Positions 1 to 10,769 of a DNA stretch of 64,000 nucleotides are shown piece by piece (within the stretch, counting starts at the first letter, position 1; every line of letters starts with the position of its first letter). A model generated the notes under the pieces. It worked only from the letters and a program-made list of their open reading frames with translations. It was not told the DNA's origin and ran no database searches. The DNA is from Plasmodiophora brassicae (lineage: Eukaryota > Endomyxa: Phytomyxea > Phytomyxea > Plasmodiophorida), in the NCBI GenBank assembly GCA_036867785.1, contig CP145409.1, positions 62,001-126,000 of the forward strand, read 5' to 3'. A program made the translations under genes and the position numbers.

Positions 1-612
1 TAAGCACGACGTTCACTGCGCAGGTTTGAGCCTGCCACAACGGTCAGCGACTTGCGCCTCGCGGAAGGATCGTTGGTATAACTTCGCGCTACGCTTCCAA
101 ATGGACGGCGCGTCCTCGGTGCAGGCACGGGTTTGTCAAGAATGGAGGTAATGGTAAAATCGGTCCGATAAAGAGCCTCGGACGATCGCGGCACAGCTGG
201 GGGGTGTCCCGACTTATTCACATGTGGTTTCCAAGTTCCTGACAACACCAAGATCAATATGTACTCGAGGTCAGCGACCATGTTAGATGGACGGACAGGA
301 GCGGGGAGAGAAGCAACGCCCCGGAGGGTGTTCTTTGGCTAGAAATGCACCTGCGGTCAATGCAGAGATCGAAAAGCGAAATGATGACACAAACCTTGGA
401 GGCGGGAAGCTGAGTCTTATTCCGACATGATCTCTTCCGAGGCCTTTTAGGTTTTACCATTACCTCCATTCTTGACAGCACCCGTGCCTGCACCGTACCG
501 AGGACGTCCCATCCATTTGGAAGCATAGCGCGAATACCAACTATCCTTCTGCGAGGCGCAAGTCGCAGACCGTTGTGGCAGGCTCAAACCTGCGATACTG
601 AACGTCGTGCTT
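1..612. mobile_element. Inverted-repeat element (MITE or MULE-like) with about 160-bp arms
   Basis: The left arm (about 2-159) and the right arm (about 452-612) are near-perfect reverse complements. The outer tips are AAGCACGACGTTCA at 2-15 and its complement at 599-612. The inner edges are GGAGGTAATGGTAAAA at about 144-159 and its complement at about 452-467. A few small indels separate the arms. The roughly 290-bp middle has no convincing gene. Arms this long are typical of Mutator-like or foldback non-autonomous DNA elements. The left target-site copy cannot be seen because the window starts at or just inside the element. Confidence 0.75.
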
Positions 613-1172
613 CTCGGTATCATGCAGATCTACAGGAGGTAGAACGTGTAGACGGGTGCGACATTCCTCGGTCACCTGCTAGCTCCAGCGTAGTCGCACT
701 GGTGACGTCAAGACTGAGTAGCGAACAATTCACTCCACAATGTTGGCGAAGCTCTTCAGGAACACAGACGTGGAATTGGAACGAGATACGCTGGAGACGC
801 CTGCGAGGTCAAAGCAACTCGGTTTCTGCGCTGCAAATATAAATTGTTGAACAACAGTACTATCGAGGCGTTCCCGCGAGAAGGAACACGACCAATACTT
901 ATTCTTCATACAGCGATAGGAGAGAAAACCCACCCCCGGCGATTGCGACGATCATATACGTCGCGACAGACGCCGCCATACCGCTCCACCTACGGCCGCC
1001 ACAGAATCAATTCGACTCGCTTGCCCATGAGGGGTCCGACTCCGTGAACCCCCAAAAATCGGGCGACGAATCGGTCAAACGACAGTCCGAACGACCCCCG
1101 GGGGTGAATCACACACACAGCCCATCTCGCAGACAGACGATGGTACGCGGCATGCAGGTCAATTGATACAGT
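613..1172. other. Unassigned stretch between inverted-repeat element and ORP gene
   Basis: Short open frames exist on both strands, but none shows family motifs, and no splice-consistent protein could be built. It lies 3' of the minus-strand ORP gene and probably contains that gene's 3' UTR. Confidence 0.4.
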
Positions 1173-2891
1173 TTAGAACGCATTTGATGATGACGTTACG
1201 CTGGCACTTCCAGTTGCGTTGCCTTCCGAGTTCGACGAATCGTCTTCGCCTAAATGGTCTTCGTCTGCCCGCTGCTCATAGCCCTGTTTTCTCAGGGCAC
1301 GATCGGCACGTTGCGCGTCCTCCAGCTCGACCTTCTTTGTCTGTGCCAGGTCGAAGTTGCCCTCGGCGAGTGCGACCAAGTCAGCCCTAAACCTGGAGTC
1401 CGACGGCAGCGGGTCCGCTACCGCCTGCGCAAAGACGTTGCTTTTGACGCGCGCATCGTACAGGACCGTGCCGTTGCTCTTGACCTCGTTCAGCCACGAT
1501 CCTTCTACCTGGGCGACCCTCGATCCCTTTCTCATAATGTCGCCTCGGAATATGTCTGAAGGCGACGAGCTCGATACGAAGAAGCTCCTGTAGACGAATG
1601 TTCAGCCACGGTGACGACCGACCACAAAGGCGCATTTCGACATTACTTTAGGTAACTAACGCCATCGGGGTTGAACACGATTTTGCAGTCCAGCTCGTTC
1701 CTCCTGTCTGCGACCTGCATTTCTCCTAGGTACTCTGAAATGCGATCGCCGTACCTATCCGATATCAGTCAGCATGGCGCTTCAAAGACACGCATGTCAG
1801 TTGCTTACAGAATCCCACTTAGCCACAAATAAGGAAGAGTGTAGGACACGCGGGAGCCATCTTGAAATTCAACAACGTTCGGCCCGCTTTGCGATCTGCG
1901 AAGCCAATGAGTCGACAGCCACGGCCGAACCGATGCGAACTACGTTACCCTTTCAGACAGTTCCCCCGCCACGCTGCCGCGAATGTCGCATACCCATACA
2001 GCTTGTCTTTCCAACGACAGTCAGGCCGACTCCATCACAACAATGAATACGGCGAGGCCCTACAAAGGTTGTTCGGGCCGAAGACCTGGTAATGCGATAC
2101 AGGCGGGTGGTGGCTGGTCTGCTCCAAGTACATCTGTGTCCCGTCACCGAACTCAGCTTGGTACGTCTCGCCAACTGCACAACGGCTGTCAGAAATTAGC
2201 AGGCGGGCGGCGACATGCACGTCGTACGGATCGGGTTGAACGGCTTCCACTGGCGCACGCTAAAGTGCAATCCCGAAATGGCAAACGCGATGACGTATTT
2301 CATGCGTTCGACCGGGTCCGTCTGCTGTGCCGCTTTCGTCAGCAGGTCAGGAGCGCAAGACCATCCATCGGACAATCGCTGGAGGAAAGAACGCGGCTCG
2401 AATATTCGAACCGGAAGCGACATCCTGAATGCTGATGTAAGCCCAGCGTCACGCAACGTACACATTTCGAAGCAACGTACGACATGATATTGACAGCGTT
2501 TCCAGACAGCACATTCCAGCCGATGGTCTTGATAGCATCCCAGACAACCCTCCGCTGACAGCACAACGTCAGTGTGGAGATCTGGGCAACGAACAGTATG
2601 CACAGAACCTGGACGTCTATCAGCATCGCATCACTGAACAGCACACCACCCTTGTCGGCAACATTGCTGACGTCGCCCAGCGTATGGCTGTCCTTCTCTG
2701 GGTGGTTTGCGGCAATGAGCTGGTGTAGGCAGATAGGACAGTGTACGTGGATTACCGAGGGCCACACGAAGGTCCTTGTCGAGCTGCTCGCGGCCGGTCG
2801 CATCCAGCTCCTCATCGAAGCGCGCCGCCTCCTCCTTGATCTTCGTATCGTCATCGAGCGCATCCGGGCCCTTGCCGCTGGAGGCCTTCAT
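1173..2891 (-). CDS. Oxysterol-binding-protein-related protein (ORP, OSBP family)
   Basis: This is a lipid-transfer protein of the OSBP/ORP family, which exchanges sterol or PI4P at membrane contact sites. Signature blocks appear in order on the minus strand. MSLPVRIFEPRSFLQRL lies near 2380-2430, followed by a DPVERM helix. KPFNPI at about 2240 joins LGETYQA across a 53-bp intron, giving the hallmark NPILGETY. Then come YLEQTSHHPPVS (about 2110, the EQVSHHPP-type sterol/PI4P signature) and, at the C terminus, LPSDSRFRADLVALAEGNFDLAQ, where ORPs carry DSRFRPD. The first exon probably starts at 2891 (MKASSGKGPDALD) or 2921. Exons between about 1540 and 2070 were not resolved. No PH domain is visible, so it is a short ORP. 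It is divergent from VDAC. Confidence 0.85.
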
Positions 2892-3422
2892 CGCGTCCAC
2901 GGCCGCCCCGACGCCACACACTGCCGCCGACAGTCACCGCCGACGGGACAGTGGACACGGTTACCATTCTCCGCCCGTGGCGTTACACGGGGGATTCAAA
3001 ATGGGTCCCAAAACGAGGCACGTCCCTGCTGCAAAACGTGGTTGTCCGCGTCCACGGCGACTTCACACACGCCCGCACCGCGCAATGCATCTCACGACGC
3101 ATTGCACGTACGAGCCCGAGACGCTGGAGAGGCCTCACACTGGCCCAGATATGTCGGGGAAGTTTCCCGTGTTGAGTCCGGGTTCTCCCGTCCCCAGGGC
3201 ACCATGCTAAATAGGGGAACCGGGCGACAGGGCCGGCGGGCAACGATGCAGAAAATTGCGTGAGCCGGCGCTGGAATTTGCCCAGTCCCAGGGCATCGCG
3301 TTTTGGTCGGCGGTACGGTTGCTGTGTGCGACGGTGCGGCGCGGTTGCCGGGTGGATTTTCATTTGTTGATTTTTGTGTGCGCGAACGAGGTCGGGTCGT
3401 CGCCACCGTCGCCCATCGCCTG
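2892..3422. promoter_or_regulatory. Divergent intergenic region between ORP (-) and VDAC (+)
   Basis: About 530 bp separate the two start codons. No clear TATA box or gene was recognised. It presumably holds both 5' UTRs and promoters. Confidence 0.45.
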
Positions 3423-4420
3423 ATGTCATCCGCAACGCCAGCGACACCGGCCAAGCCGGCCTTCGTCCCTGTCTTCTTCAAGGACTTCGGCAAGACCGTT
3501 ACCGGTACGGGTATCGCCCGGCGGTGCCGCACGACCGCTCACCGCGACTTGTGTCACAGATATCCTCAAGCCGAGCAAGTACGAGCTCGGCAAACAGGTC
3601 GAAATCAAGACGAAGGCGCAGAACGGCGTCGTACGTGATTTTCTGGTCACGTTTGTCTGTACGATGCCGTTGCTGACCGTTGCATATATAGTCGTTCACT
3701 GCGTCGAGCTCGCTGCTGGAGGACGATGTTCCCGGCAAGCTCCTGATTAAGTCGAGCGTCTGCAAGGCGACTGACGTCGAAGGTGAACTTCACACGAGCG
3801 GCAAATTCGTCGGCAAGGTCACGTCGGAGCGGGTCACCGACGGTTTGAAGGTCATTGCCAGCAACGAGGTTCTGCCCGGCAAGGGTTCCAGCGTGCACGT
3901 CGTCGAGGCGCAGTACGCAAGAAACAACGTTGCTCTGACGGCGGCCGTCACCAGCAACCTGTTCAAGGACTACAAGCTGGACGGCTCGTTCGTGTTCGGG
4001 TACGAAGGCGTATCGTTCGGCGGGCAGACCACGTACAAGGACAATGCGCTGACGGACTACAACGGCGGTATCGAGTACGCCAACCCCGAGTTCAAGGTAA
4101 CGCTGAAGACCGCAAACAAGGCCGACAAGGTGGTTGCGTCGTACTCGCACGCCGTCAACAGCACGACGAGCGTCATCGGCTCGTTCGGCTACGACCTGGG
4201 CAAGGCGTCGCCCGGCAAGGAGTTCTCCATTGGTGGCACACACAAGATCGATGACGTGTCAAGCGTGACGTCGGTGTTCACCAGCAAGGGTTCGTCCGGC
4301 GTTCTGTCGGCACTGTACGAGGTCAAGGTGCAGCCTACGACGACACTGTCCCTCGGCACGGTTGTCGACCTGCACGACACGACTCGTCAGAAGTTCGGCT
4401 TCAAGCTGACCCTCGGTTGA
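3423..4420 (+). CDS. VDAC: Mitochondrial voltage-dependent anion channel (porin, VDAC)
   Basis: Outer-mitochondrial-membrane beta-barrel channel for metabolites and nucleotides. Three exons fit phase exactly: 3423-3504, 3560-3630 and 3692-4420, giving 293 residues (VDACs are about 283). The N terminus AKPAFVPVFFKDFGKTVTDIL matches the amphipathic VDAC start helix region. The body alternates polar and hydrophobic residues as expected for 19 beta strands. It ends with GFKLTLG, close to the eukaryotic porin C-terminal motif. The few N-terminal residues before KPAF are Ser/Ala/Pro-rich. A polyadenylation hexamer AATAAA lies 71 bp after the stop. Confidence 0.93.
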
Positions 4421-4490
4421 TCAGCAATGCCACGAGTTGCAGCTGCGCGCGCCAGTCCAATTTCTTCTCGCTTTCAAACCCTGATTGCCG

Positions 4491-4496
4491 AATAAA
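4491..4496 (+). terminator. Poly(A) signal AATAAA of VDAC
   Basis: Canonical AATAAA 71 bp downstream of the VDAC stop codon, followed by a GT-rich tract, the usual arrangement of a cleavage/polyadenylation site. Confidence 0.6.
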
Positions 4497-4521
4497 ACAC
4501 GAGCGCACCTCGGTGTATTAA

Positions 4522-4551
4522 TGGTGTGTGTGTGTGTGTGTGTGTATGTGC
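4522..4551. repeat. (GT)n microsatellite
   Basis: About 12 GT dinucleotides in a row between the convergent VDAC gene and the following minus-strand gene. Confidence 0.9.
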
Positions 4552-4555
4552 ACCC

Positions 4556-5452
4556 CTACTCGATATGACGGGACCTGTTGTGCTTGATCAGCAATGATCG
4601 AACGCGTTCATCTTGTGCCGCCTCGATCGCAACCTGTATGACCTTCCGGCGCACGCTCTCGTCCTTGATTTGCGCAACAAGGTACTGGACAATGGCCAGG
4701 TGCCCACCTCGGGACGCTAGGCGGACATGGGCACACCTCCAGGTTACCCCAGCTTGAACGTTGCGACGCACGTCGGCAATAGACCCGTTGCGAATCGCTC
4801 TTGTCAGACTGGTCGGTGACGGGTTCCCTACGGTCGTCACGTCCGATTGCTTCGCAGGCCCACGTATCAGACCGCTGCCCACAGCCTTTGGTGGGAACCG
4901 TTTGACGTTCGTCGCACGCTGACCGCCGCGGATACCACCTGCCTGGCGGCCAGCATCCACGAGATCATCGCCGGTGATCCCAGAAACCGATTTGCGAGGC
5001 ATTCGTAGACGCCGATACAGCGGGCCAGTCTCATCCAACATTGTTGGCGCATATGTACACCCGCCGGTGGTATCGTCCTTTCTCGACGTGATCGGTGCGC
5101 AGATCGTGAGGCCATCGTTGACGTCTGCCTTGGATATAGCACGCTGGGCATGTGCGGTCCCGTTCGCGCGACAGCGCAGGTCGGCACGCAGCGGTTGATT
5201 AGGCAGGGTGCCCGTGACCTGCCCCACACGGAACATGTCGCGGCTTAAGGTTAAGATGTCGGCCTCGTGCTCGATTATGTCGACAGTGGCGTCGTTGTCA
5301 CGGCCACATCGCCAACCATGACGTCCTGCGTGACTCAATGTCTCCCGAGCGAATGGGTTTCCGACCGGTTTGTATTCGCGTCGAGGAGCCGCTTCCGATG
5401 ACGATGACGGGCGTGCCGGGTCAGTCATGTCGACGCTTACGCCTGTCACCAT
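4556..5452 (-). CDS. Hypothetical protein with C-terminal ankyrin-like repeats
   Basis: A 298-residue open frame. The last ~90 residues read as two ankyrin-like helical repeats: SLTRAIRNGSIADVRRN, then a typical second repeat ASRGGHLAIVQYLVAQ, ending in a helical tail. The N-terminal 200 residues are basic and low in recognisable motifs. The initiator is uncertain: the frame opens with MVTGVSVDMTDPARP and the second Met is equally plausible. Short frames at 5446-5872 may be upstream exons (one holds a CGSCPIAC cysteine cluster), but no convincing splice was found. Convergent with VDAC. Ankyrin repeats suggest a protein-protein interaction role; nothing more can be said. Confidence 0.5.
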   Translation of the reverse strand: MVTGVSVDMTDPARPSSSSEAAPRREYKPVGNPFARETLSHAGRHGWRCGRDNDATVDIIEHEADILTLSRDMFRVGQVTGTLPNQPLRADLRCRANGTAHAQRAISKADVNDGLTICAPITSRKDDTTGGCTYAPTMLDETGPLYRRLRMPRKSVSGITGDDLVDAGRQAGGIRGGQRATNVKRFPPKAVGSGLIRGPAKQSDVTTVGNPSPTSLTRAIRNGSIADVRRNVQAGVTWRCAHVRLASRGGHLAIVQYLVAQIKDESVRRKVIQVAIEAAQDERVRSLLIKHNRSRHIE

Positions 5453-5900
5453 CGGTCAAATCCCATCGCCTCAAGTTTAGCTGGCGTCTGACGAGACATG
5501 CACCTCGTGTCGCTTGACGACGACCCAGAAGATTCTGGATCAGTCTGTGACAAAACCGAGCTAGTTAGCGGGCGTCCAGCGGCGGTGGAAGAACGGATCC
5601 AGGTGACCTTGTCAACGCATCGCGTTTCCGCTAACAACGAACACGGTTAGACGCGCCATGCCAGTATATATCGGCGCCGTGCATACCGGCCCAGTCGACA
5701 ACTGTGCAGCCGTGTGACAAGTACTGTCGACGTGTAGGCGGATCGGGTTCGTCATCGTCGACGGGACTGCAACTCGTTCCTGTTCCCTCAGCCTGCGTAT
5801 ACGCCAATCAGAGAGCAGCACGGTCTGGCAAGCAATCGGGCATGATCCGCACATAGGCCGCCCTGGTTTCACCTAGACACCACAGTGAGAACGTTTGCCG

Positions 5901-6500
5901 TCACAACAGACCCAGCCTACGCTGCGTACTAGCCCACTCGGAGACAATGGTGCTCAGCGATGGGGCCGGCCGTGTTGCCGGTGAGCGTGGACGTGGTTCG
6001 GCACCAGGCATGTCGCAGGGTTCAACTCCAAACTGTTTCGAGTATCGTACCGGCGGCTGGGGTGGGCCAACGTCCCCCGTGCGGTCGAGACGTCGGTGCT
6101 GACGAGTGAAGGGTCGCGTGAACAGCGCCAGGTACTTCTGATAGGTCTTCAGCCACAGATCCCTGGTCGACTCGTGTCGGGACACCGCCGCCAATGGGTT
6201 GTTAAACAGAATATCGTCCTCTTTCTCGACGAATCGGTTACTGAACCTGGGAACGGGGGCCGTCGAACGATCAGCGTTCAGCGCCTCCTTCGCAGGGGGA
6301 GCAACCGTTACATTGTGTCCATCACCGACGGCGGATCCTGCGCCTCGTTCGGCACTGGATCGCGGCGTCGGCCCTGGTCTGCTCTTCGCGGTCGCGTAGA
6401 GCGGACCCGTCGCCCTATCGGGCACGACCTGGCCGCCGTCGGTCGCCGCGCCCCCGTTAATAACGGCGCACGCATTGTCAGACTCGCTGAGCGACCTGCA
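5901..6500 (-). CDS. Hypothetical protein, unknown function
   Basis: An open minus-strand frame from about 6500 down to the stop at 5901. The most protein-like stretch has FSNRFVEKEDDILFNNPLA followed by a helix, DLWLKTYQKYLALF. A proline/arginine-rich tail ends QRRLGLL. No ATG opens this frame near its upstream end, so at least one more 5' exon is expected between 6500 and 6810. A GTAGCAAGTG donor near 6640 and an ACAG acceptor near 6512 are candidates. No family was recognised. It is on the same strand as its neighbours. Confidence 0.4.
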   Translation of the reverse strand, partial: CRSLSESDNACAVINGGAATDGGQVVPDRATGPLYATAKSRPGPTPRSSAERGAGSAVGDGHNVTVAPPAKEALNADRSTAPVPRFSNRFVEKEDDILFNNPLAAVSRHESTRDLWLKTYQKYLALFTRPFTRQHRRLDRTGDVGPPQPPVRYSKQFGVEPCDMPGAEPRPRSPATRPAPSLSTIVSEWASTQRRLGLL

Positions 6501-6909
6501 ACGAACTCTGTATAGCCCAACGGATCCCGGACAAGGTGCAAATGGTTAACGAAAGCAGCAGTACGTATATTGGGACAAGCGTACGAATCACTTGCTACGC
6601 CTGCCTGTTCGGCGGCTGCGAACCGAGCCACCAGCGCTACTGGACCTCCCGGGCGGCAATTGCGGCAGGTCCTCAGCGACAGTCTCTGGGGGCAGCATAT
6701 GCAGTGAGGGCCCTGCGCGACGCTGACGAATGCAACGATTCACCTCCGGATGCGTCGACGAACCCACGCGGATGCGAAGAACCCAGCACTGTACCAGAAC
6801 GGACATCCTGCTTACAAGGACGTGTCAATGGTGGCGAGCGGGGCACAGAATCGTGATTACCTGGTCGTCCACGACCTCCCTTGTGTGGCCTAACACATCA
6901 AAGCGCAAT

Positions 6910-7646
6910 TCAGACGGGCGATGAGGCAGAATGATGACCACACGAAACGTTACCAGACGAGTCGGTGACGCTTCGTCGCGTTTCACGGCGGCCGTCGGGC
7001 GTGACTCGCGTGTCTGTCCTGACGGTTTGCCTGCCGTCTGAGAAGACAGTCATCGAGCTGTACTGCGTCCCTCCTGCCCCGCCAAAGAAGTCATCGTCGT
7101 CGTCGCCATCATCTTCGTCGCTGTCGACATCATCAAAGTCGTCACTGGCGTGCACGATTCCCATCTCCCTGGAAGCGCGGGCGCGTGCAGCCGGGGTCTC
7201 GTCCAGCCAGTCGTCAAGGTGGTGCTTGACCTTGTCGAAGTCCGAGGTGAACTGGTCGATTAGATTCGGGTCCGGCTTCTGCACGGCCTGCGGTTTCCAC
7301 ATGAGGCAATCCAGGCCGGGATGGATAAAGGAGTCGTCATCCCTGCACCCAAACGCAGACCCAGTAACCATCGGGTGCCAGCCAGCCCGCGAACGGTATA
7401 CACATACCAAAGATCGATCATACGCCGGGCCGTGGCCAGCGGCGACTCGCCGTATGGAATCGGCTCGCGATCCTCGACGACCAGCTGGCGACGTCGCTTC
7501 TTCGCCGCGCCCCAGTCGTCCTTTGTATTGTAATCGTATCGCGGTGGCCTGAACCTCGACGACAGCGTGCGCACGGCGCCGCCCGCACGCCACCACGGCG
7601 AGGCTCGCGCTTGGGCACCAACCCCGGTCAGGAACCAACCACCCAT
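6910..7646 (-). CDS. Mitochondrial-type protein with HAX1/MLF-like C-terminal motif
   Basis: Two exons, 7646-7408 and 7342-6910, join in phase 2 across a 65-bp intron to encode 223 residues. The first ~32 residues (MGGWFLTGVGAQARASPW then an AVRTLSSRF cleavage-like segment) look like a mitochondrial targeting peptide. A helical middle (DQFTSDFDKVKHHLDDWLDE) is followed by a very acidic Asp-rich run. The end, TRVTPDGRRETRRSVTDSSG, resembles the PDG..EE.RTV.DS motif near the C terminus of HAX1 and the PGGI.ETRK.V.DS motif of MLF proteins. Real homology to either is unproven. It lies immediately downstream of LETM1 on the same strand (268 bp). Confidence 0.7.
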
Positions 7647-7913
7647 CCGAAAGTGGCGACGGCCGCCGACCCGGAGCTGCACCCGGACTAACCAGTTGAG
7701 GGTACCCCCCACACACAGTCGCCGGCCCCTGTTGCAGTCGGGCACGGCCGTAGGGACCAGGGAGGCGGCGGCAGGCGACCGCAGCGCACTGCCAGAGACA
7801 GAGAATCCGTGACAAGGCGAGGTAGTGACATTGACTTGTATAGGTTTGCTGTGTGAATGAAGATTCGGCCGCGCAGGAGTTTTCACCCGCAAGGGCGGGC
7901 ACTTGGCGGGTCA

Positions 7914-10116
7914 TCACCTGGCGCCACTGTCCGAGCCGTCCTTCGACGACGCGTCTTTCGCCGAGCTCCGGATGAACTTCCTGAGTTCGTCCGTATCGAT
8001 CTTGCCATCCTGCTTGATGTCGAGCGCTTTGACCTGCGCGATAAAGCGTCAACAGCCGACGGGAACCATACAAGATACGCGGTACGTACAATTTCCCTCG
8101 CCTCCTCGTCAGACTTGCACTCCTTCAGCGAGTTCCTCAATGCATCGACAACCTCCTCGTAGCTCATGACGCCGTCGTGGTCCTGATCCAGCACCCGCAA
8201 CTTGTCGCCGATCTTGGAATCCGCGCGATCGATATCGCCCCGCAACTCAGCCAGCATGCTGCCGACTTTCTGCTTCAGACGCGCCTGCACAGCGCTCTCT
8301 GCTGCCTCCTCCTTTGTGGGTTCGCTCGGTGGTTCGTCTTCCTTGGCAGGGACCTGCTCGAGTTTCGGTGCCCGGTCGAACGTTTCGGGTAGATGGTGGT
8401 CTTCCCTCGCTGAGGCGACCTTCTCAAGCTCGGACCACTTCGCAGTGAGCTCTTCCAGCTTCTCGCGCTCCTGAGAGACGGCGCTCTCGTCGGACAGGAC
8501 GGCGAGCTCTTCACCAATTTCCGTCAGCTTCTTGAGACGGGCACGGGCTTCTTCCGCGGTCAGCTCTCCGGCTGCTTGCTCCCCAGGCACGGTTGACGGC
8601 ACAGCAGGCGTCACTGGTGGACCAACGAACGAGTCGTCCGGGAGCTCCTCCTTCGGGCTGGTGCGAATCTCTTCGGCCGCGTTCTTCTCTTTCGTCTCCT
8701 CCTTCTCCTTCTCCTTCTCCTTGATGATCTTCTCCTTCTCCTTCCAGTCCTCCTCTTCCTCCTTCAGCAGCTCGAGCTGGAACTTGACGTCCTCGAGCTT
8801 CTGGGCATTATCCGCTGGCTTGGTCGTCTCGTCGATCACATCCTCGACGATCTTGTCGTCAAGACGAGCGAGCGTCGATTTGATGGCCTGCAGTGGTGTG
8901 CCGGGTCGTTCGGCCTGGTTCAGCGTGAACACACGCGACAGCAAAAGTAGGCCAGGAGGAATCGATTGGTTCAGCGACAAGTCCAGCCACCCTTGCAGCT
9001 GCCCCTTCAGAACGTGTTCGGGCACACCAAGGGCCCGCATGCCACGCTGCCCGACAGCAGTACGTAATTCGGACAGCGTTAACGAATCGATGCCTTCCTC
9101 GACGATCGCACGGTCGTCTTCCCGAATCTCCTCCAAACGCTTCAGCAATTCGTATTGCAGTCGAGAGCTACGGCCGTACGTGTTGATGCCCATGTAGCGC
9201 GACAGGCTGGCGAGCTGTTCGCGTGATAAGTGCTCGAGCGTGAACTCATCCTCGAACAGGGACGCCAGTTGGACGACGTCGTCATTGGTGATGTACTTGC
9301 CTTCCCGAACCCGCGCCAGCAAACGAACGAGGCGGTCGGCGCGTTCACGAGCCTCTTTCGACCCTTTGTCCGTCATGTTCTTCGCGACGACCTCCGTCGT
9401 CTCCTGCAGGAATTCGGCCAGTTCGAGACGCAACTTCAGCTGCTTCTTCATCATCTCTTCCTTCTTGTGTTTGTCCTGGAACGTGGACGGAAGCATGTTC
9501 GGGAACAGGTACAGGAACAGCGGCAGGGCCAGCTCTCTGTAAGGAACGACAATGCGTAAGCGTCAAGCCGATCACATGGGACCGTTCAACAGTTGACGTA
9601 CAGGAACGGAATGATGATAAAGAACGCGAACGGAACGAACCGCGCCAAGTCAGCGGCCGTTGTCGTCAAAAGTTTACGCTCCCGCCGGGTTAGTTTCTTC
9701 CCCGTCGTCGATTTGCGAACCAGTTTCACGGCGGTCGACACGTTAGCCGCCAGCAGTTTGCAACCATTCCAGTAGTGCCACATCGTCTCCTTCGCATGTT
9801 CCCATTTCGACTTTGGCGGCGGCGGCTTGTCGGCAGAGGTGACTGACGAATCCGATTGCGTTGGCGAGGTCGACAGCCAACGATACGAACTCATGCGGTA
9901 CGGGTACCCGTCGAGGAAGGACGCCCTCTGTAACGATAGCGGGTACCGTGCAGGAGACCATGGCGTCGTACGACCACAGACAAGGAGGATCGTTGTCCGT
10001 CTTGGGTGCGTTGTCATTGGCGAATACTGTCGGGCGGACGCGAGAGCGGGACGCGACGCCGACCGCATCACGGCCGGCCGTCCAGCGGCGCCGACAAACC
10101 GACGAATCGTCAGCAT
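7914..10116 (-). CDS. LETM1: LETM1 mitochondrial inner-membrane cation/proton exchanger
   Basis: Inner-membrane protein for K+/H+ or Ca2+/H+ exchange and mitochondrial volume control. Three exons fit phase: 10116-9602, 9536-8090 and 8033-7914, giving 693 residues. The N terminus MLTIRRFVGAAGRPAV is an Arg/Ala mitochondrial presequence. The single transmembrane helix ARFVPFAFFIIIPFLELALP crosses the first intron and continues into LFPNMLPSTFQ, the LETM1 signature. A ribosome-binding-like LETM domain follows (LSREQLASLSRYMGIN). Long acidic and charged coiled coils come next. An EF-hand LDQDHDGVMSYEE and a second EF-hand split by the last intron (DIKQDGKIDTDELRKF) close the protein. The last intron begins GTACGTACC, a donor seen repeatedly in this window. 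Confidence 0.95.
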
Positions 10117-10769
10117 GGCAACTCGACCGCCCCGACGCAAACCGTCGGCAACCAGCAGTGGGCGGCGTCGTCCTAGGCAACGATGGAATCGGCGGGGGGA
10201 CGGGCACGACGACACGACGACGACAGCGCCCAGACAATCGACTCCCCTTGGTGCGGGGCTACCGTCAGTCAGTGCGCAGTCCGCCCCTCCCGCCCCCTCC
10301 GACACACGGGCACACAGCCCTGCGCTTTGCGACGCGCGACCTCGATTGCGTGCGGGGCCCGCCTCGCAGCCGCAACGTTCGACTGCCGTCCCACGGTTCA
10401 CGAACAGGACGTGCGTCGATCGGAAAACCGGCTCATGTCCCAGGCCGTGGGCAGGCCATGTATGCGCGCGTTCTCAACGGAATGGCGAAGGTCCGTCAGC
10501 TGCGCGTTGCAAAGTCAGTCCTCGAATCGTCCCGTTAGTGGCTGGCAGGCCGGGGGCGATTGGCAGTCATCTGGTTTAGACAGAAACGCCATGTTTCGCC
10601 GCACAGCGTACATTCAACACACGCGGTACGTAACGCCTAGAGTGTAAGTTCCAATCGTATCGACGCGCCGTCGGCCGGGTTTGCCTACAGAACCGCATTG
10701 ACTCGAACGCGCTGAGATTACAATACGTTACGTTCGTTTTATCATTGTCTAAGACTACTGTTTCGCTCG
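10117..10769. other. Intergenic region upstream of LETM1
   Basis: About 650 bp between the LETM1 start and the end of the next minus-strand gene. Open frames here are GC-driven and have no recognisable motifs. It should contain the LETM1 promoter. Confidence 0.4.
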
